Shown: positions 33,111 through 45,419, numbered from the stretch's first letter. The stretch is DNA of 64,000 nt from Notamacropus eugenii (GCF_028372415.1 NC_092876.1:60536385-60600384), one strand, 5' to 3'. Numbers and translations: made by a program. The notes: generated by a model from the letters alone, not told the origin.

Positions 33111-36100
33111 TTTTTTAAAAAAATATATTTTATTTATTTATTTCAGACATTCTTTTTCTTTGTTTGTTTTGAGTTCCAAATTCTCTCCCTCCCTTCCATT
33201 CTCCCACCAGTTAATTAGGCAAGCAATATATTATCAATTTTATGTGAGAAATCATGCAAAATATATTTCAATATGAGCCATATTTTCCCCCCAAGAAATA
33301 AAAATAAAGAGAATGAGAACATTTTGTTCTAATTTGCACTCAGAATTCATCAGTTCTCTCTCTGGAGATGGACAGCATTTTTTTCAACATGAGTCCTTCG
33401 GAATTGTCTTGGATCATTGTATTAAGGAGAACAACCAAGTCTTTCACAGTTGATCATCATTACAACATTGCTGTTGCTATTGTACAATGATCTCCTGGTT
33501 CTTCTCACTTCACTTTGTATCAGTTTTATAGCTCTTGCCATGTTTTTCTGAAACCACTCCCTTGTCATTTCCCACAGCACAATAGTTCTCTATCACGATC
33601 ATATGCCATAACAGTCATTCCTCAACTGATGAGCATCCACTCAATTTCCAGTTCTTTGCCACCACAATAAGAGTTGCTATAACTATTTTTGTACATCTAG
33701 TCCTTTTCCTTTACCTTTGATGGGATACAGACAGTAATGGTATTGCTGAGTCAAAGGGTATGCATAGTTTTATAGCCCTTTGGACCCAGTTCCAAATTAT
33801 TTTCCAGAATGGTTGTACTAGTTCACTACCGCACGAACAATTCATTAGTATACCTGTTTTCCCCTAGTTCCATCCAGTATTTGTCCTTTCTGATAGGTGT
33901 TAGGTGGTATCTCAGAGTTGTTTCAATTTGCCTTGCTCTAATCAATAATGATTTAGAGTATTTTTTTCATGACTATAGATAGCTTTGATTTCTTCTTCTG
34001 AAAACTGCCTGTTTGTATCCTTTGACTATCAACTGGAGAATGGTTCTTATTTTTATAAATTTTACTCAGTTTCATATTCAGTGCATATTTGAAAAATGAG
34101 GGCTTTATCAGAGAAATTTGCTGTAAAACTTTTGATATCACTTAACTGTCTATGGTACCTTTTAGCAAAATGTAGTTTCCTTGATCACGTCTCATAATTC
34201 AGTCTATTTTTGCTTTTGCTTTGTCTAGGATCATGATTGCTACTCCTACTTTTTTACTTCAGCTGAAGCATATTAGATTCTGTCCCAGCCTTTTCTGCTT
34301 CAAGTTTGTCTCTTATAAATGAAATGGTGCTAGATTCTGATTTCTAATTCATTCTGCTATTGAATTTTGTTTTGTGGGTGAGCTGCCTTAGCCCATTCAC
34401 AATCAGTTATGGTTACTAATGTATATTTTTCTCCATCCCAATTTATTTTCTTTCTTCTTTGCTTTCTCTTTTTATCCTGTCCCTCTTCAAAAAGTTTATT
34501 TTGCTTCTGACCACTGCCTCCCTTCATCTGCCATCCTTTGAATCATTGCTTGTCCTTTTTTTTATCCTTTTCCCCTTCTATTTCCTTAATGGAAAGTTAT
34601 ATTATATTACATTACATTATATTATATTATATTACCCTAATGGGTAAGTTTTATTTCTGAGTGTGTATATACATTCTTCCCTCTTGGAACTAACTCCAAG
34701 AAGAGTGAGGCTTAAGCATTGCCTGCCACCATCACCAGCTCCATTTTCCGCTCTACTGTAAAAGCTCTTCCTTGCATACCTCTTTTATATGAGAAAAATT
34801 TCCTCCATTTACCTTTTCCTTCCCCCTTCTCCCAATGTATCCCTCTTTCTCATCTCTTTATTTTTTTTTGGAGGTCATTCTAACATAACTCACATCCATA
34901 CCCTCTGTCACTATAAAGTCCTTTTAACTGCCCTAATAATGATAATGTTCTTAGGAGTTATATGTATCATCTTTTCATAAAGGAATGTAAACAGCTTAAT
35001 TTTATTGAGATCCTTATGATTACTTTCATATTTATACCTTTTATATTTCTCTCGAGTCTTGTGTTTGAATGTAAAATTTTCTATTCAGCGCTAGTCTTTT
35101 ATTCAGGAATGCATGAAAGTCCTCTATTTCATTAAATATTCATTTTTTTCCCTGAAAGATTATACCCAATTTTGCTGGATAAGTTATTTTTAGTTGTAAT
35201 CTTAGATCCTTTGCCTTCTGTAATATTATATTCTAAGTCCTACACTCCTGTTACATGGAAATTGCTGAAGCTTGTGTAATCCTGACTGCAGCTCAACAAT
35301 ATTTGAATTGTTTCTTTCACATTTTCTTCTATTTTTTCATTCTTTTGACTTTGTTTAATTGTTTCTTGATGCCCAATTCTAGTTTTTAAGGAACTCTTTT
35401 CTTTAGCAAACTTTGTAATTCTTTTTCCATTTGGCCCATTCTACTTTTGAAGGAATTCTTTTCTTCAGTGAATTTTCATACCACTTTTACCATTAAATCA
35501 ATATTTTAAGGTGTTATTTTCTTCAGTATTTTTTGGTGCCTCTTTTACCAAGCTGCTACTTCTCTTTTCATAATTTTTTTTACATCACTCCCATTTCTTT
35601 TCCAAAATTTTCTTCTACCACTCTTCTTTCTTTCTTTAACTCTTCCAGGAATTCTTATTGAGCTTGTGTCCAATTAACACTTTTCTTTTAAACCTTGTAG
35701 TTGTTTTCACATTGTTGTCTTCTGAGTTTATGTCTTGGTCTTTCCTACCACCATTTTAGCTTCTCATGGTAAAATTCTTTTGTTGTTATTGTTGTCTGCT
35801 CATTTTTCCAGACTATTTATTGACTCTTAACTTCATGATAAGATTGGACTCTGTTCACCTTGGGGTGGGGAGGCGCTGTTCCAAGTTTCAGACATTTTCC
35901 TGCTACTCTTTTCAGAACTAATTCTGGGAGTCTGCAGGTTTTCATTGCTTCCAAAATGATCTGATCTGGAGAGAGGAGTAGTCATTGCTCTCCTGGTTTG
36001 TGCTCTGGTCTTTACCCAGGAAGGACTCCTGCTTCCCTGTAACTGCAGGCACTGGTGTTCCTCTTTACCCTGAAACCAGGGCTGCTTGTCCCATGTGACC

Positions 36101-36472
36101 ATGATCTCCACCCTGGACCATGACCCAGAACTACACAGGGGAAATAGAGTTGCCAATCAGCACCAGCTGTATCCAGTGCCAGAAAAGGGTCTCCTCTAAT
36201 CTCTTTCTGACCAGTTATTGACCCCCTTATATTTCTTGGCTGAGAGCTCCTGTATATGTGAACTCCAGTCAGGCCTCTTTCCAAGTGTCACAAACTTTTT
36301 CTGCCAATCTCCTGCATTTTCTCAGGCTGGAAATACGTCTTACTCCAACCTTTTGTTGGCTCTGCCGCTCCAAAATTTGATTTGAGGTGTTATTTTAAAG
36401 TTGTTTGGAGGGGAATGTTGAGAGAATTCATCTGGATTGTCTCTAATCTACCATTTTGGCTCTTCCCCCCTC
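33111..36472 (-). mobile_element. L1 with both ends, most of ORF2 absent
   Basis: The poly-A end is at 33111 (T/A-rich on +), then reversed 3' UTR, the ORF2 C-terminal part and more upstream ORF2-like sequence to about 34440. After this come reversed ORF1 and 5' UTR sequence (K/E-rich ORF1 region at about 35000-35780) and the 5' terminus at 36472 (minus strand 'AGGGGGGAAGAGCCAAAATG'). Flanks AGCATATCCTGTTTTCC (33094-33110) and 'AGCATATCATTTGTTTC' (36473-36489) look like a decayed target duplication. At 3.4 kb it is about half of full length, with most of ORF2 missing. Many stops; inactive. Confidence 0.75.
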
Positions 36473-36489
36473 AGCATATCATTTGTTTC

Positions 36490-37311
36490 TTATCATTTAT
36501 TTTACTATGTTTAACTCAGTTTGAACCAATGTGTCTCCTGGATGATCAGATTAAAAGAAAAAATTGGTGAGAGCCTATGGGTGGTTTTTGTGTGGAATGC
36601 TGGCTCAAAGCATGCATTGAACCTGGGTTAGCTTTCAAGGGGCCCATTACTGAGGGAGCTTGGCCCGCATAGATAAGGATATGCCTCAATAATTGCTAAC
36701 ATGTTCTTGATTAACATTTAGTGGTAATCTGTGATTTCTCTGTTCTTTTACTAGCTTACTCTCCTTAAGATATTTTTTAAAGTGATCCCTAACATTCTTA
36801 AGATGATATCACCCTCATTATGAATATATTATTATATAGTTGGTTCAGCTTTTTTTCCATAAGCACCATTTCTATTCTGTAGCATTTTTGGGATGGAAGT
36901 GAAAGTGTGGTGACTCCTCTGTGATTAAAGTAGGTCATTATAGAAAGTGACACATTTATTCCATTTTACCAGATAGAGATAGGAACTAGCTCTGTACTTT
37001 CACTATTATCAGGAATCCCAAGTGAAGAAATACCCTGTACCCATTCAAGCCCCCCAGAGCCCAGAGATTAAGGAAATTCCCTAGAGTTCACACAACCAGT
37101 TTGTGCCAGAGGCAAGATTTGAACCCAGGTCCTTCTGGCTTCAAGGTCACCTGTCTATTCACTATGCCACAATACTCTTATAATTTATCTCTGTTGTTCT
37201 GCTGACAGTTTCAGCTATCAATGTGCTTGATTTGATGGCTGGTTTGCCAGTTTACTTGACTGCTTTTCACTGTAAGCTGATCTGGCTAATAATTCTCCAC
37301 CATCCAGATAA
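36490..37311. other. Intergenic with one MIR piece
   Basis: 36490-37015 not recognised; 37020-37180 is a minus-strand MIR-like fragment ('GATTTGAACCCAGGTCCTTC'). Confidence 0.45.
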
Positions 37312-37897
<586 letters not shown>

Positions 37898-38225
37898 GTG
37901 TCTTCCTATTTGTAAAAGTAGTTTGATGTTTTGTGATATTGTTTAGTTCTCTCCATGTTTCACACCTTCCACCTTTCTTCTATTTATTTATTTTCAAAGA
38001 CTGGATCTCCCTATCTTGCAAAAGCTGGAAGTGCAGAAGTTACTTACTCTGATTGGCACCAGAGCTCTAACCTCTATTTTTCTTGTTTGGTTGGTTTTAG
38101 GGGAAGCAACTGGGAATAAGTGACTTGCCCAGGGTCACACAGTTAGTCTGAGATCAATTTTGAAATCAAGTCCTCTTGACTCCAGGGCTGTGACTCTATC
38201 CTCTTAGCCACTTAGCTGCCCCTTA
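37898..38225 (-). repeat. Arm 1 of a small inverted duplication (7SL/SINE composite)
   Basis: Read on the minus strand: SINE, then 7SL 3' part, then an A-rich AAATAAATAAAT tail, then ~80 bp of flank. This corresponds in order to 39385-39654 on the + strand. Shared flank landmarks include 'GGAAGGTGTGAAA', 'CACAAAACATCAAACTA' and 'TTTACAAATAGGAAGACAC'. Confidence 0.7.
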
Positions 38226-38430
38226 CCTCCATTTTTCTACTCAGACTGATTTATCCCTCCTTATGCAACCTTGTGAACCACCTCCTTTCCAAAGGTTCAC
38301 CATATTAATGCTATACTTAGGAAGACAGCCTATTCTCTTGACCCACTGCAGCTCAGAACTTCCGAGTTCAAGAGTGACCCCAGCCTCCACCTTGCTGGTA
38401 GCAGGGATTACAAATTTTTACCAACATACA
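37996..38430 (-). pseudogene. RN7SL pseudogene: 7SL (SRP) RNA pseudogene, near full length
   Basis: On the minus strand the sequence follows 7SL RNA from near the 5' Alu domain ('GGGATTACAAATTTTTACC' region on +, end about 38430) through the S domain to the 3' Alu domain. On the + strand, 'CACCATATTAATGCTATAC' matches the 7SL complement 'CACCATATTGATGCCGAAC'; 'CCCTCCTTATGCAACCTTG' matches 'CCCTCCTTAGGCAACCTGG'. The 3' end is A-rich. A SINE (38084-38222) interrupts it, and ~25-30 nt of the 3' domain is lost. 7SL RNA is the scaffold of the signal recognition particle; this copy is a decayed retroposed pseudogene, not an Alu, because the S domain is present. Confidence 0.85.
38084..38222 (-). 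mobile_element. CORE-SINE inserted in the 7SL pseudogene
   Basis: Minus-strand SINE (+ strand ends '...CACTTAGCTGCCCC'). It is flanked by 16-bp direct repeats from 7SL itself: TAACCTCTATTTTTCT (38068-38083) and TTACCTCCATTTTTCT (38223-38238), 14 of 16 alike, a target duplication proving insertion into the pseudogene. Confidence 0.8.
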
Positions 38431-38454
38431 CACCATCCTAACTCACTTCTACCA

Positions 38455-38668
38455 ATAATAACTTATATTTATACAGAACTTTACTTATTACATATCATTT
38501 AATCCTCACAACAACCTTGTGAGGTAGGTACTGTTATTATAACCATTTTGCAGATGAGGAAGCTGAGGCTGTGTTTAAGTGACTTGCTCCGATTCAGTTA
38601 GTAGTATTAGAACTCAGGACTTGTGACTCCAGCTTCAGCACTCTATCCACTGTCATCTAACTGTCTTT
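38455..38668 (-). mobile_element. MIR-type SINE, minus strand
   Basis: 'ATCATTTAATCCTCACAACA', 'GCAGATGAGGAAGCTGAGGC', 'GCACTCTATCCACTGTCATC' in order. Confidence 0.8.
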
Positions 38669-39089
38669 CTAGAAGAAAATGGTCATTACATGTACATGTG
38701 AGGTCGCTCAGTTACCTACAATTTTCAGATCTCTTTCAATTCTCAATCCTAAATCATATTTTCCAATATATTTCCAACATGTATATATCACTTCCCTCCC
38801 CAGTGCCCACTTTTTCACTGAAGTTAAGTATATGGGAGCTCATTAAGAAGATTTCTTCATATTCTTCAACTAATTCCTCCTTTGCAATGAAGGCTTATAA
38901 GCTGCTATTCTCTTCATACCAGTCTTTTTGCTTATGTTTCTTATGAATGCTTCAAGGAAAGATGACTAGGTATCTCATGGAATGCTGTGCCCTTGGGATA
39001 ACACCTTCGCTTGCATCAACAAGGAGGGCAATCCTGCCAGCTAGCCATGACTCTCTTTTGTCTTCTAGTTTCATTTATTACAAGAACGA
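38669..39089. other. Intergenic, nothing recognised
   Basis: T-rich unique sequence; no gene. Confidence 0.4.
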
Positions 39090-39345
39090 ACAACTGGGTG
39101 GGGCAGTGGACAGAGTGGCAGATCTGGATTCTGGAAGACTCCTCTTTGTGAGTTCAAATCTGGCCTCAAACACTTTTTGCTATGTGACTCTGGGCAAGTC
39201 ACTTAACCCTGTTTGCCCCGGTTTTTCTCATCTGTAGAATAGGCTAGAGAAAGAAATGGCAAACCACTCCAGTATTTTTGACAAGAAAACCCCAAATTGC
39301 ATCACAATAAATCAAACACAACTGAAACAACAGCAAATGGATGTT
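39090..39345 (+). mobile_element. RTE-tailed SINE, plus strand
   Basis: Head 'AACTGGGTGGGGCAGTGGAC', core 'GTGACTCTGGGCAAGTCACT', RTE tail 'GGCAAACCACTCCAGTATTT' ... 'AACTGAAACAACAGC'. Confidence 0.85.
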
Positions 39346-39384
39346 GATCTGTTGATGTGGCAAACATTAACATATAAGTGATAG

Positions 39385-39654
39385 AGTGGCCAGAATATGG
39401 GACCTGAAGTCAGGAAGACCCAGGCTCAAATTCAGCCTCACAGTGAAGCTGTATGACTCAAACAAGAAAAACGGAGGTCAAAGCTCTAATGCCAAACACA
39501 GTAAGTAACTCCTGGACTTACAATTTTGGCAAGATAGGGAGACCCAGTCTTCAAAAATAAATAAATGGAAGAGAATTGGAAGGTGTGAAAGAACATGAAT
39601 AGAACTATACAGTACCACAAAACATCAAACTATCTTTACAAATAGGAAGACACA
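39385..39654 (+). repeat. Arm 2 of the small inverted duplication
   Basis: + strand order: SINE head (39385-39460), 7SL 3' part (39464-39551), A-rich tail, and the same ~80-bp flank as arm 1. Arm identity is roughly 75-80% by eye, so the event is old. Confidence 0.7.
39464..39551 (+). pseudogene. RN7SL pseudogene: 7SL RNA 3' fragment
   Basis: 'AGAAAAACGGAGGTCAAAGC' and 'AAGATAGGGAGACCCAGTCT' correspond to the 7SL segments 'GGAAACGGAGCAGGTCAAAA' and 'CATAGCGAGACCCCGTCT'. It starts exactly where the SINE in arm 1 interrupts 7SL. Confidence 0.75.
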
Positions 39655-39945
39655 TGTGCAAGTTACTTAACCTTTCTGTGCCTCAGTTTCCTCTTTTGTA
39701 CCAATTTCACAGGATTATCTTGAAGCTCCAATATGATAACATATATGTGTATATGTGTATAAGACCCTTTGCAAACTTTAAATTGCTAATAAATGTTAGC
39801 TATTATAATGATGATTTGGAGTACTTCCAATTAGAGAATCAGCAAAGTCACAGAATCCCAGAGTTGGAAGGGCTCTCAAACACCCTCCAATTCAACCCAT
39901 GCCTGATCCCCTCTGCAACAAACCTAACAAGTACACAGATAATAA
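39655..39945 (+). mobile_element. MIR copy and an unnamed dispersed repeat
   Basis: 39655-39815 is a MIR 3' half ('GCAAGTTACTTAACCTTTCT'). 39835-39945 ('CACAGAATCCCAGAGTTGGA', 'CCTGATCCCCTCTGCAACAA') belongs to a dispersed marsupial repeat also seen near 55250-55400. Confidence 0.6.
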
Positions 39946-40190
39946 ATTGTTGTTGAGTCATTCTTCAGTTGTGTCTAACTCTGTGACCCCATATGGAGGT
40001 TTCTTGCAAAGATACTGGAGCAATTTGCCATTTTCTTCTCCAGCTCATTTTACAGATGAGAAAACTGAGGCGAACAGGGTTAAGTGACTTGCCCAGGGTC
40101 ACATAGCTAGTAAGATTTAAACTCAGGAAGATGAGTTGTCCTATCTCCAGGCCTGGTGCTCTATCCACGGCACCACATAGGGACATCTGC
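39946..40190 (-). mobile_element. RTE-tailed SINE, minus strand
   Basis: Reversed tail ('CAGTTGTGTCTAACTCTGTG', 'GCAAAGATACTGGAGCAATT'), core and head ('GTGCTCTATCCACGGCACC'). Confidence 0.85.
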
Positions 40191-40199
40191 TTAACACAG

Positions 40200-40515
40200 T
40201 ATTCCAGATATGTCTCTCCATCAACACTAGAATCAAATATAAAGACCTCTCTTTGATTTGTAAAGCTCTTTTTAACCTGACTCCCTCCTACCTTTCCAGT
40301 ATTCTTATGCTTTCCTCCCCTCTATGCATTCTACACACCCCCCATCTCTGTGCTTTTGCACTGGCTTTCCCCCTGTACCTCCTCATTTCCACCTCTTAGT
40401 GTCCCTGGAATCTTTCCACACTCAGATGAAATCCCACCTTCTACAGAAGGCCTTTGCTGTCCCTCCCCCTGCCAACTAACTACTAGAACCCTCCAAAGAT
40501 AACCTTCTATCTTCT
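40200..40515 (+). mobile_element. L2 3' piece
   Basis: L2 landmarks in order: 'ATTTGTAAAGCTCTTTTTAA', 'GTGCTTTTGCACTGGCTTTC', 'CTTCTACAGAAGGCCTTTGC'. Confidence 0.8.
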
Positions 40516-40519
40516 CTGC

Positions 40520-40740
40520 CTGAATTTCTTTCTTGTTCGCTTTTTCTTATTATCTCTGTCTGTCTCTGTTTCTATCTCTCTGTCCATGTTCCTCTCCTAC
40601 TCTATCTCTCCCTCCCTCTGTCTTTCTCTCTCCCCTTTTCTCTTTTTTTCTTTTTACCTGTCTCTTATTCTGTCTCTGTCTGTCTGCCCCTCTCTCTATA
40701 TATATATAGATAGAGAGATAGATAGATACATATCCCCATT
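40520..40740. repeat. CT-rich and TATAGA microsatellite
   Basis: TCTC/TGTC-rich tract to about 40700, then TATATA and GATA units. Confidence 0.8.
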
Positions 40741-40854
40741 TTACAGAGGAAAAAGGATTGCTACAAATATAGATGATATATAAATATTATATGTACCTAG
40801 TTCTCTCTCCTGTTAGAATGTAATTCTAGCTTTGTCTCTCCTGTTAGAATGTAA

Positions 40855-41265
40855 TCCTCTTCATGGTTTCAGAAAAATCTGGGAAGATTTATATGAAATG
40901 ATGCACAACAAAGTGAGAACCAAAAGAACATTGCACAGTAACAGAAATATAATACAAAGATCAACTGAGAAATACTTAGCTACTCTGATCAATACAGTAA
41001 TCCATTACAATTTCAAAGGACTCGTGATGAAAAAAACTATTCTCCAGAGAGAGAACTGATGAACGAGAAGTGTATTTTTTTCACTTTCTTTATTTTTCTT
41101 GTTTTTTTTGCAACATGGCTAATATGGAAATATGTTTTATATGATTTCCTATGTATAATGGAGATCATATTACCTTTCAAAGGGTGGGGGAAGGCTGGAG
41201 GGAGGAAGAGAATTTATAACTCAAAATTAAGAAATGAAAGTTAAAAAATAAAAAGTTTGAAAAGA
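40855..41265 (+). mobile_element. L1 3' end
   Basis: End of ORF2 ('GTTTCAGAAAAATCTGGGAA', 'AGAACATTGCACAGTAACAG') and 3' UTR with the A-rich end. Confidence 0.85.
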
Positions 41266-42500
41266 CAAAAAGAAAGTGGAAAAATAGAGGAACTATGAAA
41301 AATTAAAGTAAAGACAAGGAGGAAGAGGTGAGGTTAGAGACAACTTCATGCTTCTTGTCTCTTGCTTTTGTATTTTGAGTGCACAATGTTCCTGGCATAT
41401 AGCACATGCTTAATAAGGGCTTGTTGCTTCACTAACTTCAGCATTAAACCCACTGGTCTCTGCTTACTCTGTCCCAGGCTTCCACCTGGCAATGACCAAT
41501 TCACCTATAAGGCTTCAGTTCTTTTCTTTTGGGGGAGGAGACCAGCATCTATTACAAATGTATGACAAAGCTCCTGGGGACCTTGCTGACCTTGCTCTCC
41601 AGTTTGGAGCATTGGAACTGATTCCAGTCTTCTAACTATGTGGTGAAGAGACAGGTTGCTGTTTGGCTGCTCATACAGAACTAGGACATGAGCTGCCCAC
41701 ACAGCAGCTATTTTCTGCCTGGCTGCATTTGAGTGAGAGAAACATACTGTAAGTCTCTGGAAGGGAGAGGTGCCTGGGGCAACCCTGTGGCCTGTGAATA
41801 AGGGTCTTTATTCTTTATCTCTTTGCTCTTTCTTGCATGTAGGTGAAGGAATGCTGGAGATAGCTATGACCTTGTGAACTTCAAAAGAGCAGGAGGGAGA
41901 ACCACTAGAGACTGGGAAGATTTTGCAGCCAGACCAGAGAGTGAGGAGTGAAGCTCCAAGCAATTTGTTTGACCCAGCATAGGTCTAATGCACCTAAGAG
42001 GAGGCTGCAGCAATTGATCTATCAGGTATGCCAGATTTGGAAGTAAATCTGGTGGAATGAATGCTATTTAAAAACTGTTCTAAGTTTGGACCCACTCTCC
42101 CTAGATATTATGGGGTTTGAGGAAAGAGTGTGCCCCCCAGATATTGGAGGGGAAAGTTTATACTCTTGTTTTGCTATATCTTCTCAACAAATGTGTCTTT
42201 GTTAAAGCCAATTGGTGTTAATTGTCAAATGATACTGAGGTGCTAATCACTGGCCATCAATATTAGGGAGAACACACTGCAAAGGGGAACTGAACTGATA
42301 GCATCAGAGACATAAACCCTCAAGGGGACCCCTAGAACACTGAGGATGAGAACCTTGCTCCTGGAACTTGACTTACTAGTATACATACAGGTTGGGAGAG
42401 TAAGTTCAGAGTCTCACAATGCATAGCAGCAAATATTCCACTGCTCTTCCTGTTCCTTTATTTGGGAGGGTGAGGGGAGTATAATATTTCTCCACCGTCC
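41266..42500. other. Unclassified; possibly an old LTR-like repeat
   Basis: Non-coding sequence with repeat-like character around 41900-42450 ('AACAAATGTGTCTTTGTTAA') that may belong to an LTR of the MaLR/ERVL kind. No diagnostic ends found, so this is only a suggestion. Confidence 0.25.
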
Positions 42501-42504
42501 TACC

Positions 42505-42620
42505 TTAAGACATAGGTCAATCAATCAACAAATACTTCTGTGACAGGCACTGTGCTGGAGGATAGAGATACAAAGATCAGAAACAAAACCAAAATCCTCC
42601 CAACAATTCCTGCCCTCAAA
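42505..42620 (+). mobile_element. L2/MIR3-type copy
   Basis: 'CAATCAATCAACAAATACTT', 'GACAGGCACTGTGCTGGAGG', 'CTGCCCTCAAAGCTCATGCT'. Confidence 0.7.
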
Positions 42621-42624
42621 GCTC

Positions 42625-42921
42625 ATGCTATTGTTCTATAAGAAATGATGAGCAGGCAGATTTCAGAAAAACTTGGAAAGACTTACATGAACTGATGCTG
42701 AGTGAAGTTCACAGAACCAGGAGAACATTTTACGCAGTAACGGCAACACTGGACAATGATCAATATGAACAATGACAGACTAAGCTCTTCTCAGCAATAC
42801 AATGATTGATCATTCAAGTCAACTACAAAACACTTATGAAGGAAAATGCCATATACCTCCAGAGAAAGAACTGATATATGGAAGCATACATCGTATTTCT
42901 CTCTGTGTGTCAATCTCTCCC

Positions 42922-42954
<33 letters not shown>

Positions 42955-43260
42955 GTTTGTATATGTGTGTGTATGTAAGTATAATGTTGGTCTTCTCCAA
43001 TGCAGGGTTGGGAACAAGAAGATGTGGAACTCAAAATGTCACAAAACAAACAAACAAACAAATAATAAATTAATGAAAAGTGTAGAGTTACAACTGAAAT
43101 CAATTATATGGAAATACAGTTGTTGCAGTTGTTGATTAAAATATATTCACAAAATTTGGAACTCAAAATTTTATAAAAGTGAATGTAAAAATTGTCTTTA
43201 CATATAATTGAAAAGAAATACAATGTTATTTTAAAAAACAATTAAAGATATATGTATGTG
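42625..43260 (+). mobile_element. L1 3' end (L1a) crossing the left edge of arm A
   Basis: ORF2 end ('GAAATGATGAGCAGGCAGAT', 'CAGTAACGGCAACACTGGAC') followed by 3' UTR with a GT microsatellite (42918-42980). It runs continuously across 42807, where arm A starts, so this arm edge looks original. Confidence 0.8.
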
Positions 43261-44159
43261 TAGATGTACTTTTGTTTTCTCCCACAAACTCCAGGTTAAG
43301 AACACCATTTTAGGTAGTTGCCTAGAGCAATAAGAAATTAAGTGCTTTGTCCAGAGTCACACAAGTAATAAGTGACTAGTCAAATGTAGAACTCAAGCCC
43401 AGATCTTCCTGGCTGGATCTCTACCCACTATGTCATGTTTCTTGAACTTAGAGCTGTAAGAGACCTTAAAACATAGACTATGAGGAGCTGCCAGGGACCT
43501 AGAAGACCAACCCTTCGTTTTGCGGATTAGGAAATTGATGTCCAGAAAAAGGAAATGACTTTCTTAAAATGTCAGACAGGTGGTGAGTGGTGGATTCAGG
43601 ATTCAAATCCAAGTTCTGTGACTCCTAATCTAGATCTTTCCCTTACAGACCTGGGAGAGAGCAGGAAGACAGAAGGTGGTGTCAAAGAATCCCTCAAAAT
43701 ATAGAAACTCAGAGGTGGAAAAGACCTCAGAAATAAAGGATTTCAGAACTCATTTTATAGATGTGGAAACTGAGGAGTAGAGGAAGTAGATTACTTGTCC
43801 AAGGTCCCACAGCCAGTTAGTGATAGAGTGAAGGCTAGAACCCTCAGATTTTGCCAAAGGTGTTTTGCTAAAGTCACAGTTTGGTGTGAATGGCTCAGGA
43901 GCTGGGGCTGGCTTTCAGTTGTTTCCATTAGGTGGCTAGTGAGGTTCTTGTAACCAGTTAGGTCACTATGTAGTCATTAGGGAAAGGAAGTTTGGAAATA
44001 TAATCATTTGTTAACTTGTTCCTGGCCATTCCTCTCCCCTTGAATTACATTTCAAAACATGTTTTTCAGGTATTGCTTAAAAGGTTTCTCTTGCCCCATC
44101 TTCCTTTCCATTTTGAAAACAGAGAGATCTGCCCAGTGAACTTAATTTCTTTTCCTTCT

Positions 44160-44335
44160 TTAATATGTGTTTTATTCCCCTCAATTACATGTTAAAACCA
44201 TTTTAAAATAAATTTTTAAAGTTTTGAATTCCAAATTCTATCCCTTCCTCTCTTCTCCTCCCATCCCAGATGGTGAGCAATCAGATATAGGTTATAAATG
44301 TGCAATAATGTAAAACATTTCCATGTTAGTCATTT
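44160..44335 (-). mobile_element. L1 3' UTR fragment next to the LTR
   Basis: Reversed L1 3' UTR ('CAATTACATGTTAAAACCAT', 'GCAATCAGATATAGGTTATA') ends at 44335 where the LTR starts; the LTR inserted into it. Confidence 0.75.
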
Positions 44336-44920
44336 TGATGAGGGCTGGAAAGGGAGGGTGAGACCCCCACAAAGACTGGAGTGCAGGGACAAGTTGCCTG
44401 GAATGAATTCATGGACTCAATCAATCTTGAGGTCAAGGTCAGGATTTATTCTGCTTTTTAGCAGGCAGGAGTTTTTAGGGAACCTGAAACCTTAGAGGAG
44501 TACAGGTAAAATTTATGTAAAGCTTACTGTACAGTATGTATAGTAAAACATGTGCCAAATATAGTAACTAGGTGATTGAGGGAGGGATTAGGGAGTAGTT
44601 AGTTCTTAAAGGAATATACACTTTTAGTATCTACTGTGAAGGTATTTTATCCAGAGCTCATTGGAAAATAGCCCAAGGTGGGGCTACAGGGAGGTGTGGT
44701 TTTATGCCTGAAATGATGGTGGGGGAAGGGAAATTCCTGGGTCAGCCCTGGTGCTGACTGTGCTGAAGGTGCCAGCAGCAGTAGAGCAGCAGTGAGCTCC
44801 TGGACAAATGGAGAAATTCCAGGACCAGGTCTCCTAGATACTAAGGAGAGAGTCACTTGAAATGAGCCCTGGGCCAAGACTCTTGGAGAGAAGAGGAAGA
44901 CTTCCTAGATCATATTGAAA
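44336..44920 (-). mobile_element. Solo LTR in arm A
   Basis: Minus-strand endogenous retrovirus LTR ending CA at 44336 ('TGATGAGG' on +), with AATAAA and TATA-like elements in its last 400 bp, related to the LTR at 28411-29165. The 5' limit is uncertain. Present in both arms, so older than the duplication. No viral gene accompanies it. Confidence 0.65.
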
Positions 44921-45419
44921 TTCCAAACCAAATCTCCTGGAGAGGTGAGGAAAGGTTTCCAGACAATGTCAAGTTCAAGGATCAAGCAGAGGATGTTCAC
45001 AAACCAAGCAGGAAATGGAGCTGATGAGTAGCATGGTACAGAGTCATCATATAGAGAAACAAACCCAGGCCTTGATCTCCATGAGTTCTGTGAGTTATAT
45101 AGAATGTACATTCTAGAGACAAAGGAGTCAATTCTCTAATGACCCCAGTTGACTCCTTCTCATGGGCTGAGTATGAGTCTTTTCTGTTTTGTGACTTATC
45201 TTGCGTTAAATAAAACCTGTCCTATCTTTGATATCATATTAGCCTGAATGTTTGTATGGTAACTGAAGACTCTTTCATCTTTTCTGTGGAGAATTAGACA
45301 TCTCATCCCAAGGGAGACCCGAGTGACAGTATGATCCAATATGAGAAACTTTAGAGTGAAACACCCCAGCTCATGCCTGATTGGATCTCATCCCTACAAA
45401 CTCAGAACCAAAGGTTATT

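Noticed and set aside
41266-42500. Possible LTR of the MaLR/ERVL kind
   Set aside because: No convincing ends, signals or second copy in the window; kept only as a low-confidence note.
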